DNA of 64,000 bases from Gavia stellata (GCF_030936135.1 NC_082598.1:56822347-56886346); one strand, 5' to 3'. Shown: positions 36,936 through 52,259, counted from the first letter of the stretch. Notes: generated by a model not told the origin, from the sequence alone. A program made the numbers and translations.

Positions 36936-39900
36936 TTTCTCCAGAAATAAACAGGTCTGAGCACCAGTTGTGCACCTGATAACACCGCCCACCCTACCTT
37001 GCCAGCCTTTGCTCAACACACCTAACCTAGCATGATAACTGGCTGAGGTGAAGAAAGAGAGAGACTTGGTTCTGTTTTCCTACCCTAACATGTTTCGTGA
37101 TGTTGAATCCACAGGCACTGGTGAATTACCCAAATAATGCCCTGGGTGGGTCACAATTTGAAACAATTTTGCTGGTCCAAACTTCACAGGCACACAAAAG
37201 AAGTTTCTCACTGTACTCAGGCATAGAAGCATCTCACTCAGCGCACACTTATTTGAGCATCCCCATCGTTTAAGACTATAACTCCCATCCCCGCAGCCTT
37301 CCTATTACAATTATCAGCTGCAGCGATTCTCAGAAACAGCAAAGGGGAAAGGGTGTTTTAGTTCAGCTTCCTCGTATTTGTGAAAGATGTATAATAGTCA
37401 AGGTGGTCCTCAAGAAATCGAGCGATACTGATCTTAGAGTATGTCAGCATACCAACACCCAAGGTGATGTCAAACAGGCTAACTTGGGAAGTAATACAGC
37501 TCTGTGCCATGGCCTGTCGGTATAAACCACCTGGATCCACCATACTCCAAATCTAAACCACAGAAACAAGCTTACAACTGGCAAGAACAAACATAGGTGC
37601 CAACCTCATCTTGAATGTTCTGGTTGTTACAGCGGGAAGGTCCTTTTGTCTCTTAAATCCAACCTGGTTGTACAGTTTGAACTTTCGGGAAGCATTCCTA
37701 ATCTAGTCATACTACAGTGGCATTACAAGTGACTTGAAGAGTTGTGTTCTTCTGTTAGAAGTGCTACATGGTACAATTAGGTGCAAAGTTTGTATAGGAC
37801 ATAAATCACAAAAAAAATAGAAACTGGAGAGCCGTGCGATGCGACATTATAATTCCTATTTACTCGCATTTTATATTCCTGAATTCATTTTCTTCACATA
37901 ATTGGTTTTTTCCATCCGTATTGTAGAGGCATTTAATTTTTGCTCCCCTTGATTTTATGCAATTGTTGAAATAGTGCAATTTTTCATGTCTGGGTAGATA
38001 TTATGCAGTATCCATTCTTGTTGATGGTTATATAATGTCACAAGGGGAAATCACTGTGCAGACCAGTTTAGCTTTACTCTCTCGCCCTCTGTATTAAGGT
38101 CAAAAATCAAACTGGTTCAAGTGCTTTTGCGATTAGATCACTGAAATGCAAGAACTGGTGTCAATAAATTGAGGGGGGGTTAGCACTAGCTGATTTAAAA
38201 ATGCATGAATTATGAGGCTTCTGGCTTGGATAAGATTTAATGAATTATTAATCCTCATATTTCACAAATCCCATGCTCTTCATTCCCTTATGTCTGCTTA
38301 TATCTATATTTGCTAGTCACCATTTTCCCTGTAAATTAAGGATAGATTAGCTATAAATTACGTAACAAATTTTAGCCATCCCACTTTTTCTTTTCTGTTT
38401 GACACAGATTATTCGTAGATCTAAATGCCAGAGAAGGCAATTATATTCATGTAATATGACCTCCTGCAGAATACAGTCACAGAGTCTCATCCAGTAGTTT
38501 CTAGATTAACCCCTTAATTACTATTTAAAGCTACAATGAGAAAGCAATACGTATGTTTTAGAAAGAAATATAGCCTTAACTTAAAAACTTCAAGGGACAG
38601 AGAAGGCACAGCATCCTTATGCAAGTTTTTTTTCCAAAGCATTGCTAATGCATTGAATAAATATACTATCCAAATGAAGAGACAGCTGAACGCAGTGCAA
38701 AAGGACCCCATTGTAAGCCATAGAGCCTAGCTAACAACAGAGTGTCCTTGTCCTTCTGCAGCCTCCTTTACATCTGCCTTGAAGTTTCACTGTGTTTTCC
38801 TCAGCCACCACACTTGCAGCGGGGCAGCAGTGATGCCGGCAGGGAGCAGAACAAATCCTTAGGGCATGTTGTGGGTTCAGAGCCTCAATTCACCTAGGGC
38901 AGGAATGCAATCTCTCTTTCAAATCTGCTTTGGACAACAGGGTTAAAATTCTCTCTCACGGGTGCCTTGGCTTCAGAAAAGCATGTTAAACCCGTATTTA
39001 AACAACAGGCCCACACAGGGTTTGGTTTCTGATGGTATTGTATTTATTACAAACTGCCAGGAACCCTGGCTTGGGAAGAAGCTGCTCTGCGAACGCAAAC
39101 CACCCAGAGTCTGGGCAGGCGTAGTCCTGGTCTTGCCTCTCCCATTAGTTTCCACAAGGAAGCTTGCTTTGTTTCTCAATGTATAAACACAACGTACCTT
39201 AAGTGCAAAGCATACAGGAAATCCTTAAGCTATACCACAGTTTTCACGAGTGCAACATTTTATCCCAGCAATAATGGAAATGTCTCACTGATAAGGAGCT
39301 TTGATGTGTTACATCGCCCATTAGCCATCTGAGTTAACTGCACATCTTTTCTCCTCTAGTGGCATTTGCAGCTTGCTTACAGGTGTTAACCCGAGGCACA
39401 GCTGAAGACACTGCTACTTAGATAGGCCAGAGAAAAATGACATCCCGCAGAAATAGAGCTTTCTGATAATGCCATGTATGAGAGAGTGTCCTTACTTAGG
39501 AATAACTCTACTCGTGCCTTTTCTCAGATTTTCATTCATTCTTGAAATACGACAAAAAAACCCCCCACCCTTCACTTCAGGAGCTTTTTCACTTGTTGGA
39601 AGTTCAGGATTTAGACCTCTTTGCCAGCGGCGTGAGCTTCAGAGGAGAGAAGCAACTACACAACACCACATAATAATACATAGCAAATTAAGCCAGAAGT
39701 GAAGACAACTACTTTACCCAAGCGATAGGAGCAAGAGAGTGTAATCAGAAAGTACAACTTACCAAACTGGAGTTTGGCAAGCCATATAGGTAAATTCACC
39801 TCCTGTCTAGCAAGTGCTACAGGGGTTTCTTGTCTGGAAGCAATTTAGACCCCTGTGTCATCTGGCAGTGGCAGAAGGGTGCCAGCAGGATGGGGGCTGT

Positions 39901-42900
39901 GGCAGAGCTCCAGGAACAACCCAGCGAGCCATCGACAATCTCCCGGGTATCTGACTTCCGCTTTCTTGAGTCTCATCCTGATAATCACTCGAGCACAAGT
40001 CAGCTGAGGTCGTGATCTGGGGAGGTATATTTCTGCTGGGGAGAAAAACCTCTGAGGAGATATATTTCTATGCCAGCTAACTCCAGAAGGGGAAACAACC
40101 CATCTGACAGCCCCTCTTTCGGTCCCTTCTAGGGCCACGAGTACTCTAATACAGCATCCCCCCACCTACTTTTTCTACTGGGAATCCTGCCCAGCTTTGC
40201 AGAAGATTGTACTCCCCTGCAGTGGGTGTATTTGTCCATTCATTCATCTGAGCTACTTTGCATTCACAAACTCCCCAGCTACAGGTGCTACATAAAAGAA
40301 GGTGTGAACCTCTAGAACTGGCTAAAAGTAAAGAAAGATTTTCCATGGAAGAAAATAACATAACTAAGAGCACTTTTGTGGCCGCAGATATGTTTGTCGC
40401 GCTCATAACAACGCCTTCCACAGTCTTTCGGTATTCCCGTATTGATAGAGGTGGCAGGAATATGCCAAACTTGCCAATAAAAGAAACAAAAAAATAAATC
40501 TCAAACTCTCTTTCAGTAGCTGGTTTCCAATTTGTGCCCCATATGTGGCAAGAAATAAAAGTACATACATTGCTTGCATCTGAAAAAGTCAAACGGTGGT
40601 GGACTAAATTATAACTTGAAGGCATATTGGTGGGATGAGATGCTGATCCATTTGCACAGTAATGTGCTATATTTAAGTCATGCATCGTGGCATCTTCAAA
40701 GAGGCCAGTCATAATTATGATGGATTAGACTGCAGAGTCAGTCCTAGATGCAGTAATTGTTTCACAGATGCTGCTGATGTGACTTGAATTTCTAATGAAT
40801 TATAGCTGAAGAAAAAATACATGGAGCTACTAAATGGTCTGGATAAAATACAGTTATGGGAAATAGAAAAAAAGGCTAACTGCTACGCTTAGGGAAAGGT
40901 AGATTTACTTTGAGAGACAGACAGTTCACCCCACAACAATTATAAAGAAGAGCACAGGGACTTTGTAAGATGCAACCAGGTCCGCTTCGTAGTAGCATCA
41001 AGAATATCTTCATGGTGTCCCAGTTAAAACCAGTAATAAAGGTATCACTGCCATTTTTCTTTTGCCAGTTTTAAATCACAAATAATTGCTGTGATTTGTA
41101 GCTGCTTGAGCAAGATTTGTACTCGGGTGTCACTTGAGGATTGTGAATAACTGAGTGTAGAGAGAGAGAGAAAGTAGTATGACGCAAAGTCACCGCAATC
41201 CTAAGTGCATTTCAAAGAACACAAATCTGGCACTTTTAATCGATGAATTAACTTTGTGTTTTAAAGAACCAAATGATTCCCGTGTCCTTTGCAATATCTA
41301 CCACCAGTGCGTTTTACACTGGAGGTGATCAGAATTTGGGGGAACTGGTTGGCTCATACCATGAGGTCTTTGAGAATACCGTGAATAATAATCCATGCCA
41401 CACAGTGAAGATAACCTTGCGCGTTTTGAGGACAGCATGAACCTAAGATTCTTTTCTGAAGCACAGATGTGCTCCTTTGAGGGGTTTGCAAGCTAAGTTT
41501 AGAGAAGTGGGGCAGCCCCCACTTCTAAACAGAAAGGTGTTTTTACCTATCAGTAAGGAGCTGAGAACAAAGATTGTCAGGGAACTCTTTGAAGGTATTT
41601 AGCTGCAACCCACACGGTACACCTGAACACAAGCAGCAAGGCAGACTTTGAGGGCCAGAGGAAGTTTCTCATGGCTCAATCACACAGACTAAAACTTTTT
41701 TATAAAGAAATATTTTAGAAGCAGCTTGACAGCACAGTGTTAATTACTATGCTGCCTTTTATTTCATTTCATACTTGCGAAATACAGCAGCCTACACACT
41801 CGTGTCTGAGTTGTGGTTCAGCTGCAATTTCTAGGTATGAAATGTGTGAAGGCAAAGAATGGTTTCCAAATTAGGCTGACATTTTATTTTTGAGACACTC
41901 TGGGAGCATCATTCTGCTGCCCGGCCTAGAATGACACATCAGAGGAATCCTTTTCACACTGCTTTCTGTTAAGCGTGGAATATTGTCTCCCTGGGAAAGC
42001 TGCAAAGGCTCGTGTCTTGTGGTACTTTAAAGCTAGGTTGGGAAATTTACTGAAATATATCTAGAAGGGAAGAAGCCTACCTTACCTTGTGAAGAAAATA
42101 GGTAAGATGGACAAACATTCTTTTCCATCTCCCTATTTTAGCTTTCCCTTCAAAAACTTTTTTTAAGTACTGTTACTTGCAGAGAGAACTTCTCTACTTC
42201 TGTCATGCAAAACATAAATTGAGCACAGGAAGAAAAGGAGAAAACTTCAGGAGGTCAAAAGTAAATCTAAAACCAAGTTTGGGATAAGGAGGAAGTGGAT
42301 ACAAGTCATCATGTAGGTGCTTGCCAGTCAAAATGTATGTTTGAATTGTCCTGATATTGAAACCAGAGCTGCAGGCAAAGGGGATTCTGCTGGATGTAAT
42401 GAATCTCATGAATTAATATTACTTTTTAAAGCATTTTAGAATCATATTACTCAACTGACTAAGGCAATACTGCACTGAAAACTGTATTAATTAAATGTTC
42501 CTTAGCATTTAAAAAAAAGAAAAAAGATTAGTGTAGGATAAATACAAAGCAACCGTGATGGGAGAAATTTTTCAGTATAGTAGTTCTTCCTATGTAGTGG
42601 CAATACCAGCCACGGGTAGTGCTTCTCCTGACTTTGCAGTCCAACCAGGGATGACCTGGTAAGGGAGAACCCTTCAGATACCCCTTTATGCAAACTAAAA
42701 ATAAAAGCTTCAGGAGAAAGACATGCATGAGTCCAAATTTTCCCTGTGCAATCTCACATCTGTAAGACCCTCTGTCACTCTGTCTTCTGTCATTTGTGAC
42801 TGATTGAGAACCATATAGCCAACGAAGAATAAATTACAAGCAGAGTCGTACAAGGGCTTTATCTGTGTTAACTGGGATTGTGAATCCTGGGAAGATCCAT

Positions 42901-43715
42901 GTGAACAGGATTAGCTTGTCATTATATGGAATTTGTTCACTGCACATTGTCAGTACTTTTTCTATAACGAAAAACTTCATTTTATAAATAAAATATAAAG
43001 AGTACGTGAGAAAATGGGATTTTCCATCCAAACAAAGAAGAAAAAAATCCTAGCTCCACAGCTGTGGGGCTCAGTTCAAAACCCAAATGCGTAGTTTAAG
43101 CCACGCTTGATGTCTGTATGCAAATTTGAAAGGATATTAATACCTGAAAAAATACCACTTCCATCAAACATTTCAGAAATCTCTTGATTTGTTTCTGTCA
43201 GCATTACCAAGATGTTGATGAACTGTAAGAGTTCCTATGGCCAGCAATCAAGCATGGCTTTGTCTCACATGTGTGTCATGCCACTTGCGTGGTCTTTAGG
43301 AATGCCAGTTTTAAAAGACCTTGTCAGACAGCTGAAGACAGAAAAAAGGAGGTTTTCCCCTCTAATTGGCAAGCTTGGTGGCAGTAATCCTACAAGTCAC
43401 ACAAAAGAGGTTTGGCACACTTAATCAAATAACGGGATCAGCACCAAGTCTGGGAGCCACGGTTTCGGCATGACTTCCTGCCTTACCAAGGAGAAAAAGT
43501 GACGACAGAGGAGTCTATGCAAATCATTCAAAAGCAGAGAATATTTTTTGCACCATTAGGAGAGATTTTTTTGGTAAAATATCTGCTTGTGTGTTAAACG
43601 GGGGTAAGGAGCCACTCTGTATTTTCACTCTCTTTTCATCTTGAAGAGCAAACCTTCAAGAAAAAGGGAGACACGGGGCTGCAAAATGTGATAGGATAGT
43701 GAAACACCCCTCAGG
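36936..43715. other. Non-coding AT-rich DNA up to TET2 exon 3
   Basis: A strongly AT-rich section at about 37850-38520 contains repeated TAATTA/ATTAAT cores. A 188-codon minus-strand open frame (40146-40712) has no recognisable similarity. No other supported gene. Confidence 0.6.
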
Positions 43716-43726
43716 TGCGCATGCGA
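43716..43726 (+). promoter_or_regulatory. NRF1-like site upstream of TET2 exon 3
   Basis: TGCGCATGCGA is one base away from the NRF1 palindrome core. It lies about 130 bases before the exon-3 acceptor, in otherwise CpG-poor DNA. It could mark an internal promoter, but the evidence is the motif alone. Confidence 0.3.
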
Positions 43727-43856
43727 GCTCATGTTGTGTGTGGGAGCTGGTCAGGAAAATGGGTGCTTGAATGCTGCAGAAATTGTTGGTAATCGGCTGT
43801 CCGTCAATGGAAACTAAAATTTACTTTGATTCTCTCCCGTTTCTTTTCTCTTTCAG

Positions 43857-43901
43857 ATACATTCAGAGGGTAGCCTTGTGGATGGCCCCGGAGCAGGCCA
43901 G
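43857..43901 (+). promoter_or_regulatory. TET2: TET2 exon 3, 5' UTR portion
   Basis: A pyrimidine-rich tract ending in CAG (43854-43856) is a good acceptor. It is followed by 45 bases before the TET2 ATG. From memory of the human TET2 mRNA, this short leader is well conserved, including the block AGCCTTGTGGATGGCCCC. The leader has no in-frame stop back to the acceptor, so the in-frame GTG at 43878 is only a lack of stops; human homology supports initiation at 43902. An out-of-frame ATG lies at 43882 (separate entry). Confidence 0.85.
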
Positions 43902-43944
43902 ATGGAACAGGATAGAACCAACCATGTTGACGGCAATAGATTGA
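43882..43944 (+). promoter_or_regulatory. uORF overlapping the TET2 start codon
   Basis: ATG at 43882 opens a 20-codon frame, in a different frame from TET2, that stops with TGA at 43942-43944, 40 bases past the TET2 ATG (43902). Its context is weak (T at -3) but has G at +4. The TET2 ATG itself is also suboptimal (C at -3, G at +4), so leaky scanning would be needed to reach it. An overlapping uORF normally lowers main-frame translation and does not allow simple reinitiation. The sequence is visible directly; the regulatory role is inference. Confidence 0.6.
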
Positions 43945-46900
43945 GTCCATTTCTAATACCGCAATCTTCTCACGTTTGCCAGGCAGAGCCGTCTGCGGTG
44001 AAGCTACAGAATGGAAGTCCAGCAACAGAGAGGCCCGAAATTGAAGTAAATGGAGACCACAAGCGGCTATTCATTAAAAGCAACTATGGAGTGCCCCACC
44101 TGAAGGGAAGTCCAAACAACCGCGTTAGCCCCGACCTTTTACAAGAAAAGAAAGTATATTCCAAATATATGCAAAATGGTGGGATAAAACGCACTTTTAG
44201 TGAGCCCTCTCTGTATGGACTTCACGAGAGCAAGAAAGTGAAACAAGACAAAGAGATAAACGGAGAAAAAGCTGAGCCAGAGGACAGTAATGAAAAACCA
44301 AGCGTCTCCAATTGTTACAGTGAGAAGAAACCCGAGAGTTTTACAGGACAAGAAAATGAAGTTTCAGATTTGATACAGTCTACAAGATACAACAGTGGTG
44401 GTTCAGAAAACCCTCATGACCTCCTGATTCAGGATGAGCAGGAGCGGGAAAATGTTCATTGCCATAACAGGGACATTGTCTTACTACTTAAGAACAAGGC
44501 AGTGCCAATGCCTAATGGTGCTACAGTTTCTGCCTCTTCCATGGAAAGCATGCATGGTGAACTCCTGGAGAAAACACTGTCTCAATATTATCCAGAACAT
44601 GTTTCCATAGCAATGCAGAAGAACACATCTCATATCAATGCCATTACCAGTCAGGCTACTAATGAGTTGTCCTATGAGACAACGCATTCATCCCATACCT
44701 CAGGGCAGATCACTTCCCCACAGACCTCAAACTCTGAGCTGCCTCAAGTGCCAGCTGTAGTGGTTACTGAGGTCTACAATGCAGAAGACTCCAGTAAACC
44801 ACCTGTATTGCCAGGTAGCTGTTCGCTTCAGAAACCAGAACTACAGCTACAGCAACAGATTCCAGGCTATGATCCACACCAGTTACCCGTAGGAAACAGT
44901 ACTGTTCGTGGAAGCGTAGGGCAGGTTCCCAACCAAGACCTCTCTCTCAGTTCCAGCAGTAACCTGCAAGCTCAGAGCACCGCTCTGGAAAGGTTTTCTG
45001 AGCAAGCAGAAAAAAATGGTGCTTTCTTTAAACAGAACTCAATGTTTCACAAAGATTCCTCCACTCCTCCTGCTCCGGAAATGAACAGTGCACTGTCCGT
45101 CGTGGTGCAAGAAGGACACCATTCCTATGACAACAGATGTGATGAAACTCTTCCTGGGGAGATAAAGAATGAAGGGCAACAGCAGGGACCAATATCAGAA
45201 AGTCCCGGCCTCAGCCAAGAGCAACTTCACCCTCAGCAGAGACTTCCGCAGCGGGCACAAACGTCACAACAAGATGTCAGTGAAAGCAACCCGCAAGCTG
45301 CTGCGGCCGCCTCAATTCAGCAGCGCCCAGAAGAAATGATGCCAGCATCGGAGCCTCCCCGCCAAAACCTGCAAGCGCGCGGAAGCGAGGGTGAGTTGCA
45401 GCAACACTATCAGCATTTCCCAGGACAGAGAGAACCCGAGATTCCTCCCAACAAAGAAAAGGACCAAATGAAAGAGCCTGTGCAACAGGCTCAACTTTAT
45501 TCAAAATCAGCCTGGATAGAACTGGTTTCCACCCAGTTCCGCCAGGGAGAGCCTTCCCAAAAGCCCAGCGAAGCATTATTGCGATCAATTCTTCAGTTCC
45601 AGGCAAACACAGCCGACACAGCCTATACAAAACAGTATGCTGGAAGTCCTGATGCATTAAAGGGGCCTTCAGGACAGCCCCAGAGCCAGAAGATAATGCA
45701 ACAGGAACAAATTCCTCCGCTGTACAAAAGCGAGACCTCCCAGTCACAGCCGCGTCCCACAGCTGACCAGCAGCTGCCGTTCCAGAAACACTCACCGCAG
45801 CCGCAGCTTACCAAGATGGATTCCCTAATCAAGTCCCAAGTGCAGCAACACCCTCCGCAGCAGCTCCATTTCCAGCAAAGACCAGAACAACAAGCTGAAC
45901 AGCCCTTAGGGGCCCCGTTGAAACAGCAGCACTTGAATCCCCAGCCAGGGGAAAGCGAGCAATTCTTGCATTCGCACATTTTGCAACAGATGCTTCAAAA
46001 ACAGGCACAGCAGGTGCAACTGCCGTGCAGTCCGCAGCTAACCCCAAACCAGCAACAGGCTCTGCAAATGAAAAATAAAGACCTGCCCCAAACCATTTCC
46101 CACTCCCAAAGCAATGCTGAGCAGCCGCTAGACAGGACACCCTTCAATCAGCTTAAAGTAGATGAATGTTTTCAAACTGGGAATAAGTACATGAAATCAA
46201 CTGCATTCCCACTGCATAACTCTCAGCTGGGCCTAGAGCAGGTACAGAGCGTGAACAACAAAGCTCCCCTTTACACTCAGAAAGCAAATGCTACTCTGCA
46301 GCATCCCTGCCCAAACAACGTGCACTTGATTTCTGAGAAGAAAGAAAATGCCGCAAATATTGAACGCTTTGGAGCCAACAAAATGCAGGACTTGCAACAT
46401 GTGCAGTATTTTTCAAATAACTTGACCGCAAAGCAAGATGTGAATCACTGTTTTCAAGAACAAGAGCAACAGACACAACAAGCTTCAGTTATACAGCTAC
46501 CACCGCTCCAACAAACACAATGCTACAGCGGTAGTCTGAACCAAGATCTCCCGAGCCAACAAGCTACACAGATTCCTCAGCGGTACTTACCACACAGCCA
46601 GCAAACTGCCCCACACTCCCAAGATCAGAGAGGCTGTCACTTGCAGTCCCAAATCCCTAAGGATTTTCAAAAGCATGCTGCTCTAAGGTGGCATCTCTTG
46701 CAAAAACAGGAGCAACAAGCATACCAGCAACCCAAAACCGAGATTGGTCCTAGTGCAGCGCGCAAGCCTATAAAAATTGAGGCTGGCACAAAGTCTAACG
46801 TCTGCATGCGTCCATCAGCTGGACAGCTGGAAAACAAAATGTGGAAAAAAACAATTAAACAAGAGAATCAGCACTTTGGCTGCGAGAACATGCAACAAAA

Positions 46901-47247
46901 GAGTATCATTGAGACAATGGAACAGCAGCTAAAACAGATACAGGTCAAATCACTGTTTGATCACAAGACTTTTACTATCAAATCACCTAAACATGTGAAG
47001 GTTGAAACAGCAGGCCCTATTACCATCCTATCAAGAAATACCAGTGCTGCAGATTTTGACACTCAGACCCCAACCTTAGATCAGCAAGCAAACTCGTCTG
47101 CTGAGAAAACCCCGACCAAAAGAACAGCTGGAACTGTTCTCAATAATTTTTTAGACTCACCTTCCAAGTTATTGGATACTCCTGTAAAAAATTTGTTGGA
47201 CACACCTGCCAAAACCCAGTATGATTTCCCATCTTGCAGCTGTGTTG
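43902..47247 (+). CDS. TET2: TET2 coding exon 3: N-terminal regulatory region, residues 1-1115 plus one base
   Basis: The start was chosen at ATG 43902 because MEQDRTNHV matches the human TET2 N-terminus. The donor is GTTG|gtaagt at 47247/47248. The exon encodes the long, mostly disordered N-terminal region. Conserved blocks include GGIKRTFSEPSL (Ser100 equals human Ser99, an AMPK/14-3-3 site), LLKNKAVPMPNGATVSASS and GELLEKTLSQYYPE. Also conserved are KHAALRWHLLQKQEQQ (about 924-939), QKSIIETMEQQLKQ (about 999-1012) and EKTPTKRT. Roughly residues 430-940 are very rich in Gln and Pro. The end carries three LD(S/T)PxK units (1084, 1091, 1099) and then the first CxC of the Cys-rich domain. Several antisense open frames here are by-products of the CAG/CAA-rich codons. 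Length is close to the human exon (about 1136 codons). Confidence 0.98.
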
Positions 47248-49591
<2,344 letters not shown>

Positions 49592-51016
49592 TAATTAGTG
49601 CAAAGGCACAGGGCAGATTAACATTTATCCTTTTGTGGATGTCAGAATTTTTCCAGCTTTTGCACGTAAAGAAATAAACAATTGCAAATCAAGTAATTAC
49701 TTGTAGGCTTAGCAACTCCAGTGTTGCCAACATTACGCACTGTGCTATTCACCAGAGAGTCACAATATTTGACAGGGCTAATAGTCTGCTGGCTGGCACA
49801 GGCTGCGCACTTTGAGACAGATGCCAGCAAACCCAAGCAGGAACAAGTATTCACCAGCCTGCCAAGCAAGACGGTTGGCAATGGCTGCAAAAGCAGGCAC
49901 GGACCTGGTGTTCCCTCTGGGTAGGAGAATGCCAAGGTAGAAGGAAGATGAAGAGCAGACTACCAAACTCCAAAATTACTCCCACCGCGCCGCACCCCAC
50001 CCCCAAGTTACTAAGTATATAGTATAACCCTAAAGGGCTAAATCTAACTCAGTCACGTCCAGAGGAGTACCACAAAGTTGTTTGATAGGATTTCAGCCCA
50101 AGAATCGATAAGTAGTTTTGTGAAAAAACATCCCCCTTCCTCGGAGTATTGCACAAAACCGGCCTTATCTTGATTGTGGACAATCCCTGTATCATGTTGC
50201 ATCCCGTGATACATTTACGACATCAAAGCCAGCCAAAGCAGGAATTTTGAACGGCACAGGATGGATACATGATCTGTGCTATTTAAAATATGTGCAAGCA
50301 CAAAACCCGCCAGCCTTTCTAAGGTATTGAAATTAAAAAATGTCACAAAAATTACTTCTGCACTGTGAATTTTACATTACTTGTAGCTTTTGGCCAGATT
50401 TTTAGAGGTATCTGGGAATTCAGTTCCCCTTTGAACAAACAAGCAAACAAAAAGCTCCCCAGTAAGTCAGAGACAGATGGGAATTTGATTTGTTAATACC
50501 TTAAAAATCTGGACTCCAGAACTGCAAAGAAGCTCCAGCTAGTTGCAGAACCAAATGCAAGTGGGCATTATTGCAGTGCTGTGTCTGAGCTAAGAAGTAC
50601 CATTTCTTAGCAAGGTCTGTTAGTTGTGCATGACCACGGGCCATTTAGGGCATATTAAACCCTTTGGATTACCTCTAAGCCCTAAGGTCCTTTCGCTTTC
50701 TTAGCACCTCCTTCCCTGTGACTCCTGTGCAGGGCTTGCCCCAATACTTGTTTTCAGCTTTGTGAGCAGCGCGAGTGCATGTAAGCTGCATAAATCAGCT
50801 TTTTCCTGTGAAGGGGGAGTGAACGCTGACCCTCCTGAGAAGCTTCTTACAATTTGTTATCTCCAGAGCTCCCATTAACTGGTTAATTCTCTAGTATTTA
50901 CAAATAATAAAGAAAAGAGGAAAGTCATTCATGTCATAATGTCAATTATTAGAGATGAAACTTTTTTCATTTCTTTACTTTGGAATGTAATTTTTCACCC
51001 TTAATATTGACCTCAC

Positions 51017-51048
51017 CTTTTTTCTTTTTTTTTCTTTTTTTTTTTTTT
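51017..51048 (+). repeat. Polypyrimidine tract in intron 4
   Basis: A T-rich run with isolated C ending in T14, followed 25 bases later by a CAG (51073-51075). It looks like a cryptic 3' splice site, but the sequence after it meets stops quickly in at least one frame. Confidence 0.75.
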
Positions 51049-52259
51049 GCATTTAATTTCATTTCACATTGGCAGAAGGAAATCCTGAGAGATTATAGAT
51101 AATATGCATCTACTCAGCCAGGTTCAGCAGAGTATAGCAGCAGCCTCTTGAACAATGGCTAGTTTTCAACTGTTCCTATGGTATGAACTGTGCGATTCCC
51201 TGACTGAAGAGCTCCAGAACTCCTCCTCGTTAGTTAATTTTGTATCCCTAAGTAAAAAAAAAGCACTTAACTATAAAGATACTCTCAAGCACATGTGCAG
51301 TTAGTGACACTAATCACAATTGAAGCCCTTTTAAACTGGCTTCACATGAATACAGATTGACTTCTAAGGTATCAGCACTGCCAAACAAACCAGGATTTGG
51401 ATTTAGACTTGCAGTTAATATTTTAGCTATACTAGAACAAATTTCTTGCAGAATCCATGGTGGATACATACATTTTTACCTCTTCCTTCTCCCAATCCCT
51501 CCTTCATGCTCAGTGAGTTTTGCTCTGCTTTTAAAGCCAATCAGCTTTGGCCTGAAAGCAAGCATGACAAACATCAGGCACAAATTCCTTTGTGACAGTT
51601 GAAAAGATTTTGAGACAAAGTCCATTTCATTTCCAGTGTGTAATGTACTACATGTTTCTATAGCGGCATCCGCACAGTTGTCCTGCAATCCAGATTAGCA
51701 ACTTGATAGAAAATGTTAAGTTCTAAAAATGTTTTTTTTAGTGTGGTTAATTAAAGAAACAAACGTATACTAACATCCAAGCCTAAGTAGGAAAAAGTGA
51801 CCTAACAGTTGCCTGCAGAACACATGTAGTACAACTTGATTTTATTTGTATAATTTCCTGTGACACTGAAATTTCACAATGACACATCTGAAAATAAGCA
51901 TTTTTCACTTCATTTACAGGACAGAAGTTTAAATACAAATATTTGCTCTTAAATATGTCACTGAGATTTTAGTGCAAAAACAAGAGGGATGAAAGGTCAA
52001 AAGTTCTCAAGGCATCATTAAATGGCTGCATAACAGGAAGGAACTATCTTGATTGCTCTATAGGTAACAGGCAAAGAACAAAGAGGTTGTGATTTAGTCC
52101 CCACGCTTTGGGTTATTTAAAAAAAACAAACAAAACAACCAAAACAAAAGGTAACGCCAATGAGCGCAAGAAACGGTGATGGAAGTACAATTTGCCCAGT
52201 CCCTGAAACACAGCCGAGTCAACATGGTAGCCAGATCTGTAACGTTGCAGACACTGAGG

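Noticed and set aside
40146..40712. 188-codon minus-strand ORF
   Set aside because: An ORF this long is near what chance allows in 64 kb; composition is unremarkable, no domain was recognised, and no promoter or splice context is evident.
1..43856. A separate protein-coding gene or the CXXC4 neighbour upstream of TET2
   Set aside because: No CXXC zinc-finger pattern (CxxCxxC repeats) and no multi-exon coding pattern were seen in any frame.
43878..43901. GTG at 43878 as the start of the TET2 frame
   Set aside because: The frame is merely open upstream; MEQDRTNHV at ATG 43902 matches the known TET2 N-terminus.
45277..46140. Antisense open frames of 100-172 codons inside TET2 exon 3
   Set aside because: They mirror the CAG/CAA-rich Gln codons of exon 3, which rarely give stops on the other strand, and have Cys/Leu-rich sequences without known similarity.
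51073..51110. Cryptic exon in intron 4 after the long polypyrimidine tract
   Set aside because: It has a good acceptor look, but no fitting downstream donor was found and TET2 homology requires direct joining of exons 4 and 5.
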